Positions 1 to 8,011 of a DNA stretch of 47,818 nt are shown one piece after another. Below the pieces are notes generated by a model. The model worked only from the letters and a program-made list of their open reading frames with translations. It ran no database searches and was not told where the DNA came from. Each line of letters opens with the position of its first letter. Position 1 is the first letter of the stretch. Origin of the DNA: Acidobacteriota bacterium (lineage in GTDB: Bacteria; Actinomycetota; Actinomycetes; Actinomycetales; Microbacteriaceae); assembly GCA_019352055.1 (NCBI GenBank), contig JABBOB010000015.1, forward strand, positions 331-48,148, written 5' to 3'. The translations under genes were made by a program, and so were the position numbers.

Positions 1-40
1 GGGTTCCTGTCGGCCGAAGGCACGCAGAAACCCCTTCGAA

Positions 41-55
41 ACGCACCGGGTGCGT
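41..55 (-). terminator. Possible weak terminator hairpin after the M56 peptidase gene
   Basis: A 6-bp stem (41-46 with 50-55) with a 3-nt CGG loop begins at the stop codon of the M56 gene read on the minus strand. It is followed on that strand by TTTCG rather than a long U tract. It would be a weak intrinsic terminator at best; chance pairing in GC-rich DNA is possible. Confidence 0.3.
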
Positions 56-990
56 CAGCCGGTGAACGACGGCATCGCGAGCAGCACCGGCGGCACGACC
101 ACCAGCGCCACCGCGGCGATCGGGACCACCGCCCGCACGGCGCGGGGTGCGGACGCCGGCGACACCAGCCGTCGCACCCGGCGGCCCACCGAGACCGGGT
201 CGGCCGCCGCGGCGTCCTCGAGGGGAACGCCGGGGGCACCTCCTCCGCTCGCCACGATCGCGATCGCCCTCGCCAGCACGGGGTCGGGGACGGTCCTGCG
301 CGCCTGGTCGTCGGCGAGCATCTCCGTGAGCAGCCCCACCGCGTCCTGCGCGCGACTCGCGACCGGGAACCACGGGAGCGCGATGCGCCAGGCGCGGAAC
401 GCGACCAGCACGAGCGCGTGGTGCTGCCGGAGGTGGGCGCGCTCGTGCTCGACGACCCCCTGGACCTCCTGCTCCGAGAGCAGCGCGAGCAGGCCGGCGG
501 ACAGCACGGTGAGACTCCGCGCCGTTCCCGGGAGGCAGTACGCGATCGGAGCGGTGGCGTCCAGCACCCTGGTCCTCGGCGTCTCGGGCATCGGTGCGCT
601 CAGCAGCAGCACCAGGCTGCGGTGCCGCGCGCGCTGCCGCTCGGTCCGCACCACCGTGGCGACGAGGTTGAGCACGAGGTGCGCGCCGAGCAGGATCGCG
701 GCCGCGAGCGCGAGCGCGGAACCGGTGGTCGTGCCCTGCGGCACCGCGCCCCGCAGGGCATCGCCCGTGAGCACCCGGATCGCGGCGACGGGGTGCGCGC
801 CGTAGGGAGCCAGCCCGGCGACCAGCAGGGATCCGATCAGGGACAGCACGCCGGCGAGCGCGATCGCCTGCCAGAGCAGCAGGGCGGTGCCCGGCGCGCG
901 GTCCGGCCAGCTGCTGCGGGCGAGAGCGAGCGGCACCGGCCAGGCCAGCAGCACCGCGAGGATCGCGAGGAGCACCGCGGCGAGGATCAT
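55..990 (-). CDS. M56 family (BlaR1/HtpX-like) membrane metallopeptidase
   Basis: A predicted 311-residue integral membrane zinc protease. Hydrophobic segments lie near residues 1-25, 35-60 and 90-112, with another at the C terminus. The zinc-protease motif HERAH is at residues 182-186, where the two His are expected metal ligands and the Glu the catalytic base. It lacks the large penicillin-sensor domain of BlaR1, so it is the short M56 form common in Actinobacteria. It starts 10 nt after the blaI stop, so the two are probably one transcript. By family knowledge such proteases cleave the partner BlaI-type repressor when induced. Whether this one does, and what signal it senses, is inference. 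The ATG at 990 was chosen because the hydrophobic N terminus begins there; upstream in-frame codons lie inside blaI. Confidence 0.85.
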   Translation of the reverse strand: MILAAVLLAILAVLLAWPVPLALARSSWPDRAPGTALLLWQAIALAGVLSLIGSLLVAGLAPYGAHPVAAIRVLTGDALRGAVPQGTTTGSALALAAAILLGAHLVLNLVATVVRTERQRARHRSLVLLLSAPMPETPRTRVLDATAPIAYCLPGTARSLTVLSAGLLALLSEQEVQGVVEHERAHLRQHHALVLVAFRAWRIALPWFPVASRAQDAVGLLTEMLADDQARRTVPDPVLARAIAIVASGGGAPGVPLEDAAAADPVSVGRRVRRLVSPASAPRAVRAVVPIAAVALVVVPPVLLAMPSFTG

Positions 991-1000
991 CGTGATCCGG

Positions 1001-1357
1001 TCAGTCGAGTCCGAGCAGCCGGCGGAGCGCCGCGGTCTCGTCGGCGCTCGCCCGCCCGACGAACCGGGCGAGCGCCTCGGTCCGGTCGCCTGCTGCGCCG
1101 AGCGCATCGTGCATCAGCTCCGCGACATACTCCTCGCGGGCCGAGACCGGGGCGTACGTGGCCGGACGCACCGTGCGGTCGCGAGCGACGAAGCCCTTCT
1201 TCTCGAGTCGGCTGAGCACGGTCATCACCGTGGTGAGCGCGAGCCCGCGTTGATCGCCGATCGCGAGCCGGTCCCGCAGCTCACCTGGGGTGAGCGGTCC
1301 GGCAGCGTCCCAGAGCTGCTCGAGCGCCGTGCGCTCCAGCTCGCCGAGCGACTCCAT
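1001..1357 (-). CDS. blaI: BlaI/MecI/CopY family transcriptional repressor
   Basis: A 118-residue winged-helix repressor. The helix-turn-helix spans about residues 8-60 (LTPGELRDRL followed by LTTVMTVLSRLEKKGFV), with a C-terminal dimerisation part rich in Leu and Arg. Family members bind dyad operators as dimers and are inactivated by proteolysis by a partner M56 protease, which here is the next gene. The start was set at the ATG at 1357 because AGGAGG lies 6 nt before it; an earlier in-frame ATG at 1372 overlaps this ribosome binding site. Two inverted repeats with TCTAC/GTAGA half-sites lie just upstream, between this gene and cydA, so autoregulation is likely and control of the bd oxidase operon is plausible. 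The regulon itself is unknown from sequence. Confidence 0.88.
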   Translation of the reverse strand: MESLGELERTALEQLWDAAGPLTPGELRDRLAIGDQRGLALTTVMTVLSRLEKKGFVARDRTVRPATYAPVSAREEYVAELMHDALGAAGDRTEALARFVGRASADETAALRRLLGLD

Positions 1358-1375
1358 GTCGTCCCTCCTCATAAC

Positions 1376-1392
1376 TTCTACACGTGGTAGAA
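1376..1392. promoter_or_regulatory. Candidate BlaI operator 1
   Basis: A dyad with 6-bp perfect arms TTCTAC (1376-1381) and GTAGAA (1387-1392) around a 5-nt centre. It lies about 20 nt upstream of the blaI start on the minus strand. Its TCTAC/GTAGA half-sites resemble the TACTACA/TGTAGTA type recognised by BlaI proteins. The assignment is by motif and position. Confidence 0.6.
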
Positions 1393-1402
1393 CTGTTGTG
1401 TC

Positions 1403-1417
1403 TCTACGAGACGTAGA
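1403..1417. promoter_or_regulatory. Candidate BlaI operator 2, nearer cydA
   Basis: A dyad with 6-bp perfect arms TCTACG (1403-1408) and CGTAGA (1412-1417) around AGA. Its centre is 26 bp from that of operator 1. It ends 23 nt before the cydA ATG, so a bound repressor would sit in the cydA promoter or early leader. Confidence 0.6.
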
Positions 1418-1440
1418 AATCATCCCATGTGGAGGTACCG

Positions 1441-2994
1441 ATGGATGTCGTCGCGATCGCTCGATGGCAGTTCGGGATCACGACCGTCTACCACTTCCTG
1501 CTCGTGCCGCTCACGATCGGGCTCGGCCCCGCCCTGGTGTTCATGCAGTGGCGATGGGTGCGCACCGGTGATGACCGTTGGTACCGCATGACGAGGTTCT
1601 GGGGGAAGGTCTACCTCGTCAACTTCATCATGGGCGTCGCCACCGGCATCGTGCAGGAGTTCCAGTTCGGTCTCGCGTGGAGCGAGTACAGCCGGTTCGT
1701 CGGCGACGTGTTCGGCGCCCCGCTCGCGATGGAGGCGCTCCTCGCGTTCTTCGTCGAGTCGACCTTCCTCGGCCTCTGGATCTTCGGCTGGCAGCGGCTG
1801 CCGAAGCGGCTGCACCTCCTGACCCTCGCCATGGCCGCCGGCGCATCGGTGCTGAGCGCCTACTTCATCATCGTCGCGAACTCGTGGATGCAGCACCCCG
1901 TCGGTGTCGCGCTCGTGCACGGGCGGCCGCGGATGACCGACGTCTGGGCGGTGCTCACCAACAACACGGCGCTCGTCGCCTTCTCCCACACGATCGCGGG
2001 CAGCGCGGGAGTGGCGGGCGGCTTCCTCCTCGGCATCGGGTGGTACCAGCTGTGGAAGCGCCGCAGCCTGGGCATCGACGAGCTGGACGCGGACGGCCGG
2101 GTCGTGCCGGGGGAGGACCCGGCGCAGCCGGGGCGCGATCGGCTCGATCACCGCGTCTGGATCAACACCCTCCGGGTAGGCGCGGTCGTCGCGATCCTCG
2201 GATTCGGAGCGGTCGCCGTCACAGGCGACGCGCAGGGCAAGCTGCTGTTCCAGCAGCAGCCGCTGAAGATGGCATCGGCGGAGGCGGCGTGCGAGACCGG
2301 GACCTCGTTCTCGGTGCTCGCCGTCGGGGACGTGTCGTCGGCCTCCTGCGCGAACGTCACCAACCTGATCGAGATCCCGTTCGTGCTGTCGTTCCTCGCG
2401 AACGGCGACTTCAGCACGCCCGTCAAGGGCGTGAACGAGCTGATCCCGCAGTACCAGCGGGCCTACGGGTCGACGCTGCCGACCGGGTCGATCTACGGCA
2501 GCCGGTCGGGAGCGACCATCGACTACCAGCCGGACATGACCGTGACCTACTGGGGCTTCCGCATCATGATCGGCTTCGGCGGCATCGCCGCGTTCGCCGC
2601 CGCGGTCGCGCTCTGGCTGACCCGGAAGGGCACCGTGCCGCGCTCGAAGCGGCTGATGCAGCTCGCCGTCTTCGGCATCCTCGCGCCGTTCGGCGCCAAC
2701 GCAGCGGGATGGATCTTCACCGAGATGGGCCGGCAGCCGTTCGTGGTCGCGCCGAACCCGACCGGCGTCGACGGGGTCTCCCTCTTCACCGCGGCGGCGG
2801 TGTCGCCCGGTGTGACGGCGGGGGAGCTGATCACGTCGCTCGCGACCTTCGCCGCCCTGTACGGGGTGCTGCTCGTCGTCGAGGTGTTCCTGCTGGTGCG
2901 GGTGATCCGCGGCGGCGTCGCGGCGGTCGTGCCCGAGCTCGACGCGCCTCCCCCCACCGACCGCGAGGACGACGTCCTCGCCTTCGCGTACTGA
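1441..2994 (+). CDS. cydA: Cytochrome bd ubiquinol/menaquinol oxidase subunit I
   Basis: A 517-residue polytopic membrane protein, the heme-bearing subunit of the bd oxidase that oxidises quinol and reduces O2 to water with high affinity. Family landmarks are RWQFGITTVYHF near the N terminus with the heme His, MEALLAFFVEST with conserved Glu residues, FSHTIAGS with another heme His, and the C-terminal EMGRQPF motif. The segment between the quinol-site helices is short, as in the short Q-loop class typical of Gram-positive bacteria. The ATG at 1441 was chosen because GGAGG (1431-1435) lies 5 nt upstream; a GTG at 1429 would sit in front of that site. It is first in cydA-cydB-cydDC and divergent from blaI with the two dyads between. 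Confidence 0.95.
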   Translation: MDVVAIARWQFGITTVYHFLLVPLTIGLGPALVFMQWRWVRTGDDRWYRMTRFWGKVYLVNFIMGVATGIVQEFQFGLAWSEYSRFVGDVFGAPLAMEALLAFFVESTFLGLWIFGWQRLPKRLHLLTLAMAAGASVLSAYFIIVANSWMQHPVGVALVHGRPRMTDVWAVLTNNTALVAFSHTIAGSAGVAGGFLLGIGWYQLWKRRSLGIDELDADGRVVPGEDPAQPGRDRLDHRVWINTLRVGAVVAILGFGAVAVTGDAQGKLLFQQQPLKMASAEAACETGTSFSVLAVGDVSSASCANVTNLIEIPFVLSFLANGDFSTPVKGVNELIPQYQRAYGSTLPTGSIYGSRSGATIDYQPDMTVTYWGFRIMIGFGGIAAFAAAVALWLTRKGTVPRSKRLMQLAVFGILAPFGANAAGWIFTEMGRQPFVVAPNPTGVDGVSLFTAAAVSPGVTAGELITSLATFAALYGVLLVVEVFLLVRVIRGGVAAVVPELDAPPPTDREDDVLAFAY

Positions 2995-3012
2995 TCGCAG
3001 AAGGGAAGCCTG

Positions 3013-4020
3013 ATGGACTCCGTCCTGCCCGTCGTCTGGTTCGTGGTGATCGCCGTGCTCTGGACCGGTTACCTGTTCCTCGAGGGCTTCGACCTCGGCG
3101 TGGGCATGCACATGCTCGTCTCCGCGCGGTCGGAGCAGGACCGCCGCGTGATGCTGAACACCATCGGCCCGGTCTGGGACGGCAACGAGGTGTGGCTGCT
3201 GACGGCCGGCGGCGCCACCTTCGCGGCGTTCCCGTCCTGGTACGCGTCGCTGCTGTCCACGCTGTACCTCCCGATCGTCCTGCTGCTGGTCGCGCTCATC
3301 GTGCGGGCCGTCGCGATCGAGTTCGCAGGCAAGGTCGACGATCGGCGCTGGCGGCGCGTGTGGGACACCGCGATGGGGCTCGGCTCGTTCGTGGCCGCCT
3401 TCTGCGTCGGTGCCGCGCTGTCGCTCACGACCACGGGGCTGCCGCTCGACGCCAACGGCGACCGCGTGGGCGGGCCGTTCGTCTGGGCCACCTGGCAGGC
3501 GGTGCTCGGCGGCCTGGCCGTCGTCGGCTTCTCGCTGGCGCACGCGTCGACGTACCTGGCGCTGAAGACGGACGGACCGGTGCGGGTCCGCGCCGGGCGG
3601 TTCTCGGCGCGGATCGCGCCCATCGCGCTGCTGCCGATCGTCGGCTGGGTCGTCGAGCTGCAGCTGCGTCGTGGGACGGCCGTCACCTGGCTGCTCGTCG
3701 CCGTCGCGGCGGCGGCCGCTGCGGGCGGCTGGGTCGCGGCGACGCGCCGGCACGAGGGCCGCGCGTTCCTCGGCTACGGCGTCTTCCTCGTCCTGGGCGT
3801 CGCGGCGCTGTTCGGTGCCGCCTTCCCGCTGGTGCTGCCCTCGACCCTCAGCGCCGCCTGGTCGCTCACCGTCTGGAACGCGTCCTCGTCCGCCTACACG
3901 CTCGGCGTGATGTCCGTCGTCGCCGCGTTCGGCGTCCCCCTGGTCCTTCTCTACCAGGGGTGGAGCTACTGGGTGTTCCGCCGCCGCATCTCGCCCGCCG
4001 CCATCCCCGCGGCGCACTGA
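3013..4020 (+). CDS. cydB: Cytochrome bd oxidase subunit II
   Basis: A 335-residue membrane protein of the CydB family, the partner subunit of CydA. Visible signatures are the N-terminal helix ending in GYLFLEGFDLGVGMHM and the loop GPVWDGNEVWLLTAGG, both highly conserved in the family. The remaining sequence is a series of hydrophobic helices. It follows cydA by 18 nt, with a purine-rich GAAGGGAAG ribosome binding site in that gap. Its stop at 4020 is 5 nt before the cydDC start, so cydA, cydB and cydDC should be one transcript. Confidence 0.95.
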   Translation: MDSVLPVVWFVVIAVLWTGYLFLEGFDLGVGMHMLVSARSEQDRRVMLNTIGPVWDGNEVWLLTAGGATFAAFPSWYASLLSTLYLPIVLLLVALIVRAVAIEFAGKVDDRRWRRVWDTAMGLGSFVAAFCVGAALSLTTTGLPLDANGDRVGGPFVWATWQAVLGGLAVVGFSLAHASTYLALKTDGPVRVRAGRFSARIAPIALLPIVGWVVELQLRRGTAVTWLLVAVAAAAAAGGWVAATRRHEGRAFLGYGVFLVLGVAALFGAAFPLVLPSTLSAAWSLTVWNASSSAYTLGVMSVVAAFGVPLVLLYQGWSYWVFRRRISPAAIPAAH

Positions 4021-4025
4021 CCGCC

Positions 4026-7000
4026 GTGCGCACCGGTCCGTCGCCCGCGGCCGACCTCCGCCTCCTGCCCCGGCGGCGGACGGTCGCGCTCGCCGTCGCG
4101 AGCCTGGCCAAGGCCGTCGGGCTGGTGCTGCTCGCCGAAGGGGTCGCGGACGGGGTCGCCGCGGCGGTGCACGGTCGGCTGCCGACGAGCGATGTCGCAC
4201 TGGTGCTGGTGGGGGCGCTGGTCCGCGCGGGCGCCGCAGCGTGGTCCGCCCGGCTCGCCTCGGCCGCTGCAGCGGACCTGAAGGACGGCCTGCGCCGCGC
4301 GCTGCTGACGGCACTCGTCGCGCGGGGGCGGACGCGGTCCGGTTCCGCCTCGGTCCTCGCCACGGACGGGCTCGACGCGCTCGACGACCACGTCGGCGTC
4401 GCCCTGCCGGCGCTCGTCGAGGCGGCGGTCGTCCCATTGCTCGTCGGGCTGCGGATCCTGGGCGCGGACCCGCTGTCCGCCGCGATCGTGGCGGGCACGA
4501 TCTGGCTGGTGCCGCTGTTCATGGTGCTGATCGGACAGCACACCCGGGACCACGTCGCCCGGAGCGCCGACGCGCTCGCGCGCCTGTCCGACCACCTCGT
4601 CGAGCTCGCGAGGGGTCTTCCCGTCCTCGTCGGGCTCGGCAGGCTCGACGAGCAGGCGGCGCGCCTCCGCGCGGTGTCCGACGAGCACGCAGCACGGAGC
4701 GTCCGGGTGCTGCGCACCGCGTTCCTGTCGGCGCTCGCGCTCGAGCTCATCGGCACGATCGCCGTCGCGCTCGTCGCCGTCGTCATCGGCCTGCGGCTGC
4801 TCGTCGGCGACCTTCCCCTCGCCTCCGGGCTGCTCGTGCTGCTGCTCGCGCCGGAGTGCTTCACCCCGATCCGGGAAGTCGGCGCGGCGTTCCACCAGGC
4901 CCAGGACGGCCGGGAGGCGGAGCGGCGCGCGCGGGCCGAGATCGACGCGCCCCGGCCCCGGCCCGTCGCGGCCGACGGCATCGGGGTCTCGGTCCGGCAC
5001 CTCACCGTGCGACGGACCGACGGCGCGGAACCGGTCCGGGACCTCGAGCTCGACGTGCGCCACGGCGAGCTCGTGCTGCTCGCCGGCGGCAGCGGGAGCG
5101 GGAAGTCGACCGTGCTCGACGTGCTCGCCGGTCGTGGTGCGGCGCTCGAAGCCGACGCCGTCCGTGGTGCGATCGTCAGGGCGGCGTCGATCGCGGTGCT
5201 GCCGCAGCGTCCGGAGTTCGTCGCGCCGACCGTCGGCGAGGAGCTGGTCGCATTCGGTGCGCACCCCGGCGACACCGCCAGGCTGCTCGCGACCGTCGAC
5301 CTCCGCGGGCTCGACCCGCATGCCGATCCCGCACGACTGAGCCCCGGCGAGGGACGGCGTCTCGCGCTGGCTCGCGTGCTGGTGCGGGTGGAGGCGGGGG
5401 CGTGCGTCGTGCTGCTCGACGAGCCGACCGCGCACCTGGACCCCGCCACGACGTCGGCGGTGCTCCGGCTGCTGCTCCACCTCCGGTCCCGGGCCGCCGT
5501 GCTCGTCGCGTCGCACGACCCCGCGGTCGCGGCCATCGCCGACCGGACCGTGGCGCTCGACGGCGCCGGCCCGCTCGCGCGCCCCGGCGAGGACATCGGT
5601 ACGGCGCGGCCCGTGCGCCCACGCGTCCTGCAGGCACCGCCGGCCCCGCCGGCACCGCCGGGTGCGTCCCTCCGCACGCTCGCCGCGGTGATCGCTCCCG
5701 CGGCGCCCCGGCTCGCCGGCGCAGCGCTGCTGTCGGCGCTCGCCTCCGCCTTCGCGGTCGCCCTGCTCGTGCTCTCCGGCTGGCTGATCGTTCGGGCCGC
5801 GGAGGAGCCGTCGATCGCGCTCGTCACCGTCGCGATGGTCGGCGTCCGGTTCTTCGGCATCGGCCGAGCCGCGCTCCGGTACGCCGATCGGCTCGGCGTG
5901 CACGCGGCGGCCTTCTCGGCCGCCGGTGCGCTTCGGATGCGGCTCTGGCGAGGACTCGCGCGGCTCGGTCCCGCCTCCCGCTCGCTGCTGGCCCCCGGCG
6001 CCACGATCCAGGCGCTCGTCTCCGACACGGACCGGCTGCGGGATCTGCTGCCGCGGACGGTCGTCCCGCTCGTCGCCGGGGTCGTCGTCCTCGCGGCGGC
6101 CGCGGTCGCGGGCGGCTGGATCGATCCCGTCGCCGGTCTCCCCGTCGGCCTGCTCGCCGGGCTGGGCGCGGTCGTCCTGCCGCTCGCCGGCGGCGCACTC
6201 GCGTCGCATGCGGGTCGGCGGATCGCGGCGCTCCGATCGACCGCGCTGCGGCGAACCGCCGCGGTCCTCACCGCTGCCGAGGACCTCGCTGCGAACGGCG
6301 TGGCCGGGGCGGTCGTCGCCGGCGCTGCCGACGCCTCCTCAGCAGCGGACCGGGAGGAGGCCCGTCTGCGACGCCGGGTCGGGCTGCTGCGCTCGCTCGC
6401 GACCCTGGCGGCGGGCGGCGCCACGGCCGCGGTGCTGGTGCTCGTCGCGCAGCGGGTGGCGGACGGCGCCCTCGCCGGCCCTGCGGCCGGCGCCCTCGCC
6501 CTCCTCCCGCTCGGCCTGCTCCCCGTGCTCGACGACCAGCTGGTGGCGGCGACGCGAGCGGTCCGCCTTCTGCCCGTGCTCGACCGCGTCGCCCCACTGC
6601 TCGACGCCGCCGACGACGTCCCCGCCGCGGGGGCGGACCCGGCTCCCGTGCACCGGCTGGAGATCGACGACCTCGCCGTCCGTCATCCGGGTGCGGCAGC
6701 CGCGGTGTTCACCGGCCTGTCGGCCGGGGCGGCGCGGGGGATGCGGCTCGCGGTCGTCGGGCCGTCGGGATCGGGCAAGTCGACGCTGCTCGCGGCACTC
6801 CTGAAGTACCTGCCGGCCGCCGGGGGCACCATCGCCCTCGACGGCGCGCCCTACGGCGTGCTGTCCGCCGCCGGCGTGCGGCGGCGGATCGCGTGGGCGC
6901 CGCAGGAGGCGCACGTGTTCGACTCGACGCTGCGGGGGAACATGCTGCTCGCCCGCTCCGTCGACGACCGGCCGACCGACGCGGCACTGCAGGAGGTGCT

Positions 7001-7424
7001 CACCCGCGTGGGGCTCGGCCCGTTCGTCGCCTCGTCGTCCGCGGGACTCGACACCCCGGTCGGTCCTGGCGGCGCGTTCCTGTCCGGGGGCCAGCGCCAG
7101 CGGCTCGCGGTCGCCCGCGCCCTGCTCGCGCGAGCGGACGTGCTGCTCCTCGACGAGCCGACCGCCCACCTCGATCGCGCGTCGGCGGACGCGCTGATCG
7201 CCGACCTCGACTCCGCGCTCGACGACCGGATCCAGGTCCTCGTCACCCACGACGAGCAGGCGGCGCGCGGCGCGGCGAGCCGGGTCGTGCTCGGCCGGGA
7301 TCGCGATCCTGCGGCCGGGACGAGCAGGCGCCCCGAGCACGGCCGGGCGACCCTCGACCCGACGGGCGATCCAGCCGGTCGCGCCGTCCTGACCGGGACC
7401 GTACGCTCGTCCGCGTGCCCCTGA
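4026..7424 (+). CDS. cydDC: Fused CydD-CydC ABC exporter required for bd oxidase assembly
   Basis: One 1132-residue chain carrying both halves of the CydDC heterodimer, an exporter linked to thiol and heme handling that bd oxidase assembly needs. The order is membrane domain 1, ATPase 1 (Walker A GGSGSGKST, signature LSPGE, Walker B VVLLDEPTAHLD, ASHD switch), an Ala/Pro-rich linker (APPAPPAPPG), membrane domain 2 starting near LRTLAAVIAP, then ATPase 2 (Walker A GPSGSGKST, signature LSGGQ, LLLDEPTAHLD, THD). Signature 1 is degenerate and signature 2 canonical, suggesting unequal nucleotide sites. Fusion is known in other Actinobacteria such as Streptomyces. A GTG start at 4026 lies 5 nt after cydB. 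The last 35 or so residues look like a variable tail, and its DNA contains the likely coaE promoter. Confidence 0.93.
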   Translation: MRTGPSPAADLRLLPRRRTVALAVASLAKAVGLVLLAEGVADGVAAAVHGRLPTSDVALVLVGALVRAGAAAWSARLASAAAADLKDGLRRALLTALVARGRTRSGSASVLATDGLDALDDHVGVALPALVEAAVVPLLVGLRILGADPLSAAIVAGTIWLVPLFMVLIGQHTRDHVARSADALARLSDHLVELARGLPVLVGLGRLDEQAARLRAVSDEHAARSVRVLRTAFLSALALELIGTIAVALVAVVIGLRLLVGDLPLASGLLVLLLAPECFTPIREVGAAFHQAQDGREAERRARAEIDAPRPRPVAADGIGVSVRHLTVRRTDGAEPVRDLELDVRHGELVLLAGGSGSGKSTVLDVLAGRGAALEADAVRGAIVRAASIAVLPQRPEFVAPTVGEELVAFGAHPGDTARLLATVDLRGLDPHADPARLSPGEGRRLALARVLVRVEAGACVVLLDEPTAHLDPATTSAVLRLLLHLRSRAAVLVASHDPAVAAIADRTVALDGAGPLARPGEDIGTARPVRPRVLQAPPAPPAPPGASLRTLAAVIAPAAPRLAGAALLSALASAFAVALLVLSGWLIVRAAEEPSIALVTVAMVGVRFFGIGRAALRYADRLGVHAAAFSAAGALRMRLWRGLARLGPASRSLLAPGATIQALVSDTDRLRDLLPRTVVPLVAGVVVLAAAAVAGGWIDPVAGLPVGLLAGLGAVVLPLAGGALASHAGRRIAALRSTALRRTAAVLTAAEDLAANGVAGAVVAGAADASSAADREEARLRRRVGLLRSLATLAAGGATAAVLVLVAQRVADGALAGPAAGALALLPLGLLPVLDDQLVAATRAVRLLPVLDRVAPLLDAADDVPAAGADPAPVHRLEIDDLAVRHPGAAAAVFTGLSAGAARGMRLAVVGPSGSGKSTLLAALLKYLPAAGGTIALDGAPYGVLSAAGVRRRIAWAPQEAHVFDSTLRGNMLLARSVDDRPTDAALQEVLTRVGLGPFVASSSAGLDTPVGPGGAFLSGGQRQRLAVARALLARADVLLLDEPTAHLDRASADALIADLDSALDDRIQVLVTHDEQAARGAASRVVLGRDRDPAAGTSRRPEHGRATLDPTGDPAGRAVLTGTVRSSACP
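7402..7407 (+). promoter_or_regulatory. -10 element for leaderless coaE
   Basis: TACGCT lies inside the 3' end of cydDC, with 7 nt between it and the coaE GTG. This places the expected transcription start on the start codon itself, and no Shine-Dalgarno site fits. It would give coaE a promoter independent of the cyd operon. Confidence 0.5.
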
Positions 7425-8008
7425 TCGCACTGACCGGCGGGATCGCCTCGGGGAAGTCCACGATCGCCGCCCGCCTGGCGGGGCTCGGCGCGGTCGTCGT
7501 CGACGCGGACGCGCTCGCCCGCGAGGTCGTCGAGCCCGGCGAGCCCGGGCTCGCGGCGATCCGCGACGCGTTCGGCGACGACGTCATCCGGGCGGACGGC
7601 TCCCTCGACCGGGCGGCGCTCGGCCGGATCGTCTTCGCGGACCCGCAGCGCCGTCACGTGCTGAACGGCATCGTGCACCCCGCCGTCCTGCACCGCTCGC
7701 AGGCGGCGTTCGAGGCGGCGCTCGGAGGGGACGCGAGGACCGTCGTCGTCTACGACGTGCCGCTCATCGATGCCAGGGGCACGGCCGAGTTCGACCGCAT
7801 CGTGGTCGCGGACGCACCCGTCGAGGTGCGGGTGCGGCGGCTCGTGGACCTGCGCGGCATGACGGAGGAGGACGCCACGGCCCGGGTGTCGGCCCAGCTC
7901 TCCGACGAGGAGCGGCGCGCCCTCGCCTCCGACGTCATCGACACGAGCGGCACGCTCGAGCGCACGCTGGCGCAGGCCGACGCGCTCTGGTCGCGGTTGC
8001 GCCCGTAG
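7415..8008 (+). CDS. coaE: Dephospho-CoA kinase
   Basis: A 197-residue P-loop kinase that phosphorylates the 3'-hydroxyl of dephospho-CoA, the last step of coenzyme A synthesis, in the cytosol. The N terminus gives the P-loop GGIASGKST (residues 8-16). The CoaE hallmark [19 protein letters not shown] and the substrate region YDVPLIDARG follow, with a lid region around RRLVDLRGMTEEDA. The length is that of stand-alone CoaE, without the C-terminal GrpB-like extension seen in mycobacteria. The GTG at 7415 overlaps the end of cydDC by 10 nt and sits 7 nt after a TACGCT -10 element, so it may be made both from read-through and from a leaderless transcript. It converges with the EamA gene, with 3 nt between the stops. 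Confidence 0.95.
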   Translation: MPLIALTGGIASGKSTIAARLAGLGAVVVDADALAREVVEPGEPGLAAIRDAFGDDVIRADGSLDRAALGRIVFADPQRRHVLNGIVHPAVLHRSQAAFEAALGGDARTVVVYDVPLIDARGTAEFDRIVVADAPVEVRVRRLVDLRGMTEEDATARVSAQLSDEERRALASDVIDTSGTLERTLAQADALWSRLRP

Positions 8009-8011
8009 CGG

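Noticed and set aside
1429-1440. GTG at 1429 as the cydA start
   Set aside because: It sits before the GGAGG at 1431-1435; the ATG at 1441 has proper spacing and gives the standard CydA N terminus.
1420-4437. A 1005-codon open frame on the minus strand opposite cydA-cydB and the start of cydDC
   Set aside because: It is a low-complexity Arg/Asp/Glu-rich shadow of real genes, the usual result of GC-rich third positions. The plus-strand proteins have clear family motifs. Similar long shadows oppose tkt, zwf, uvrA and sufB.
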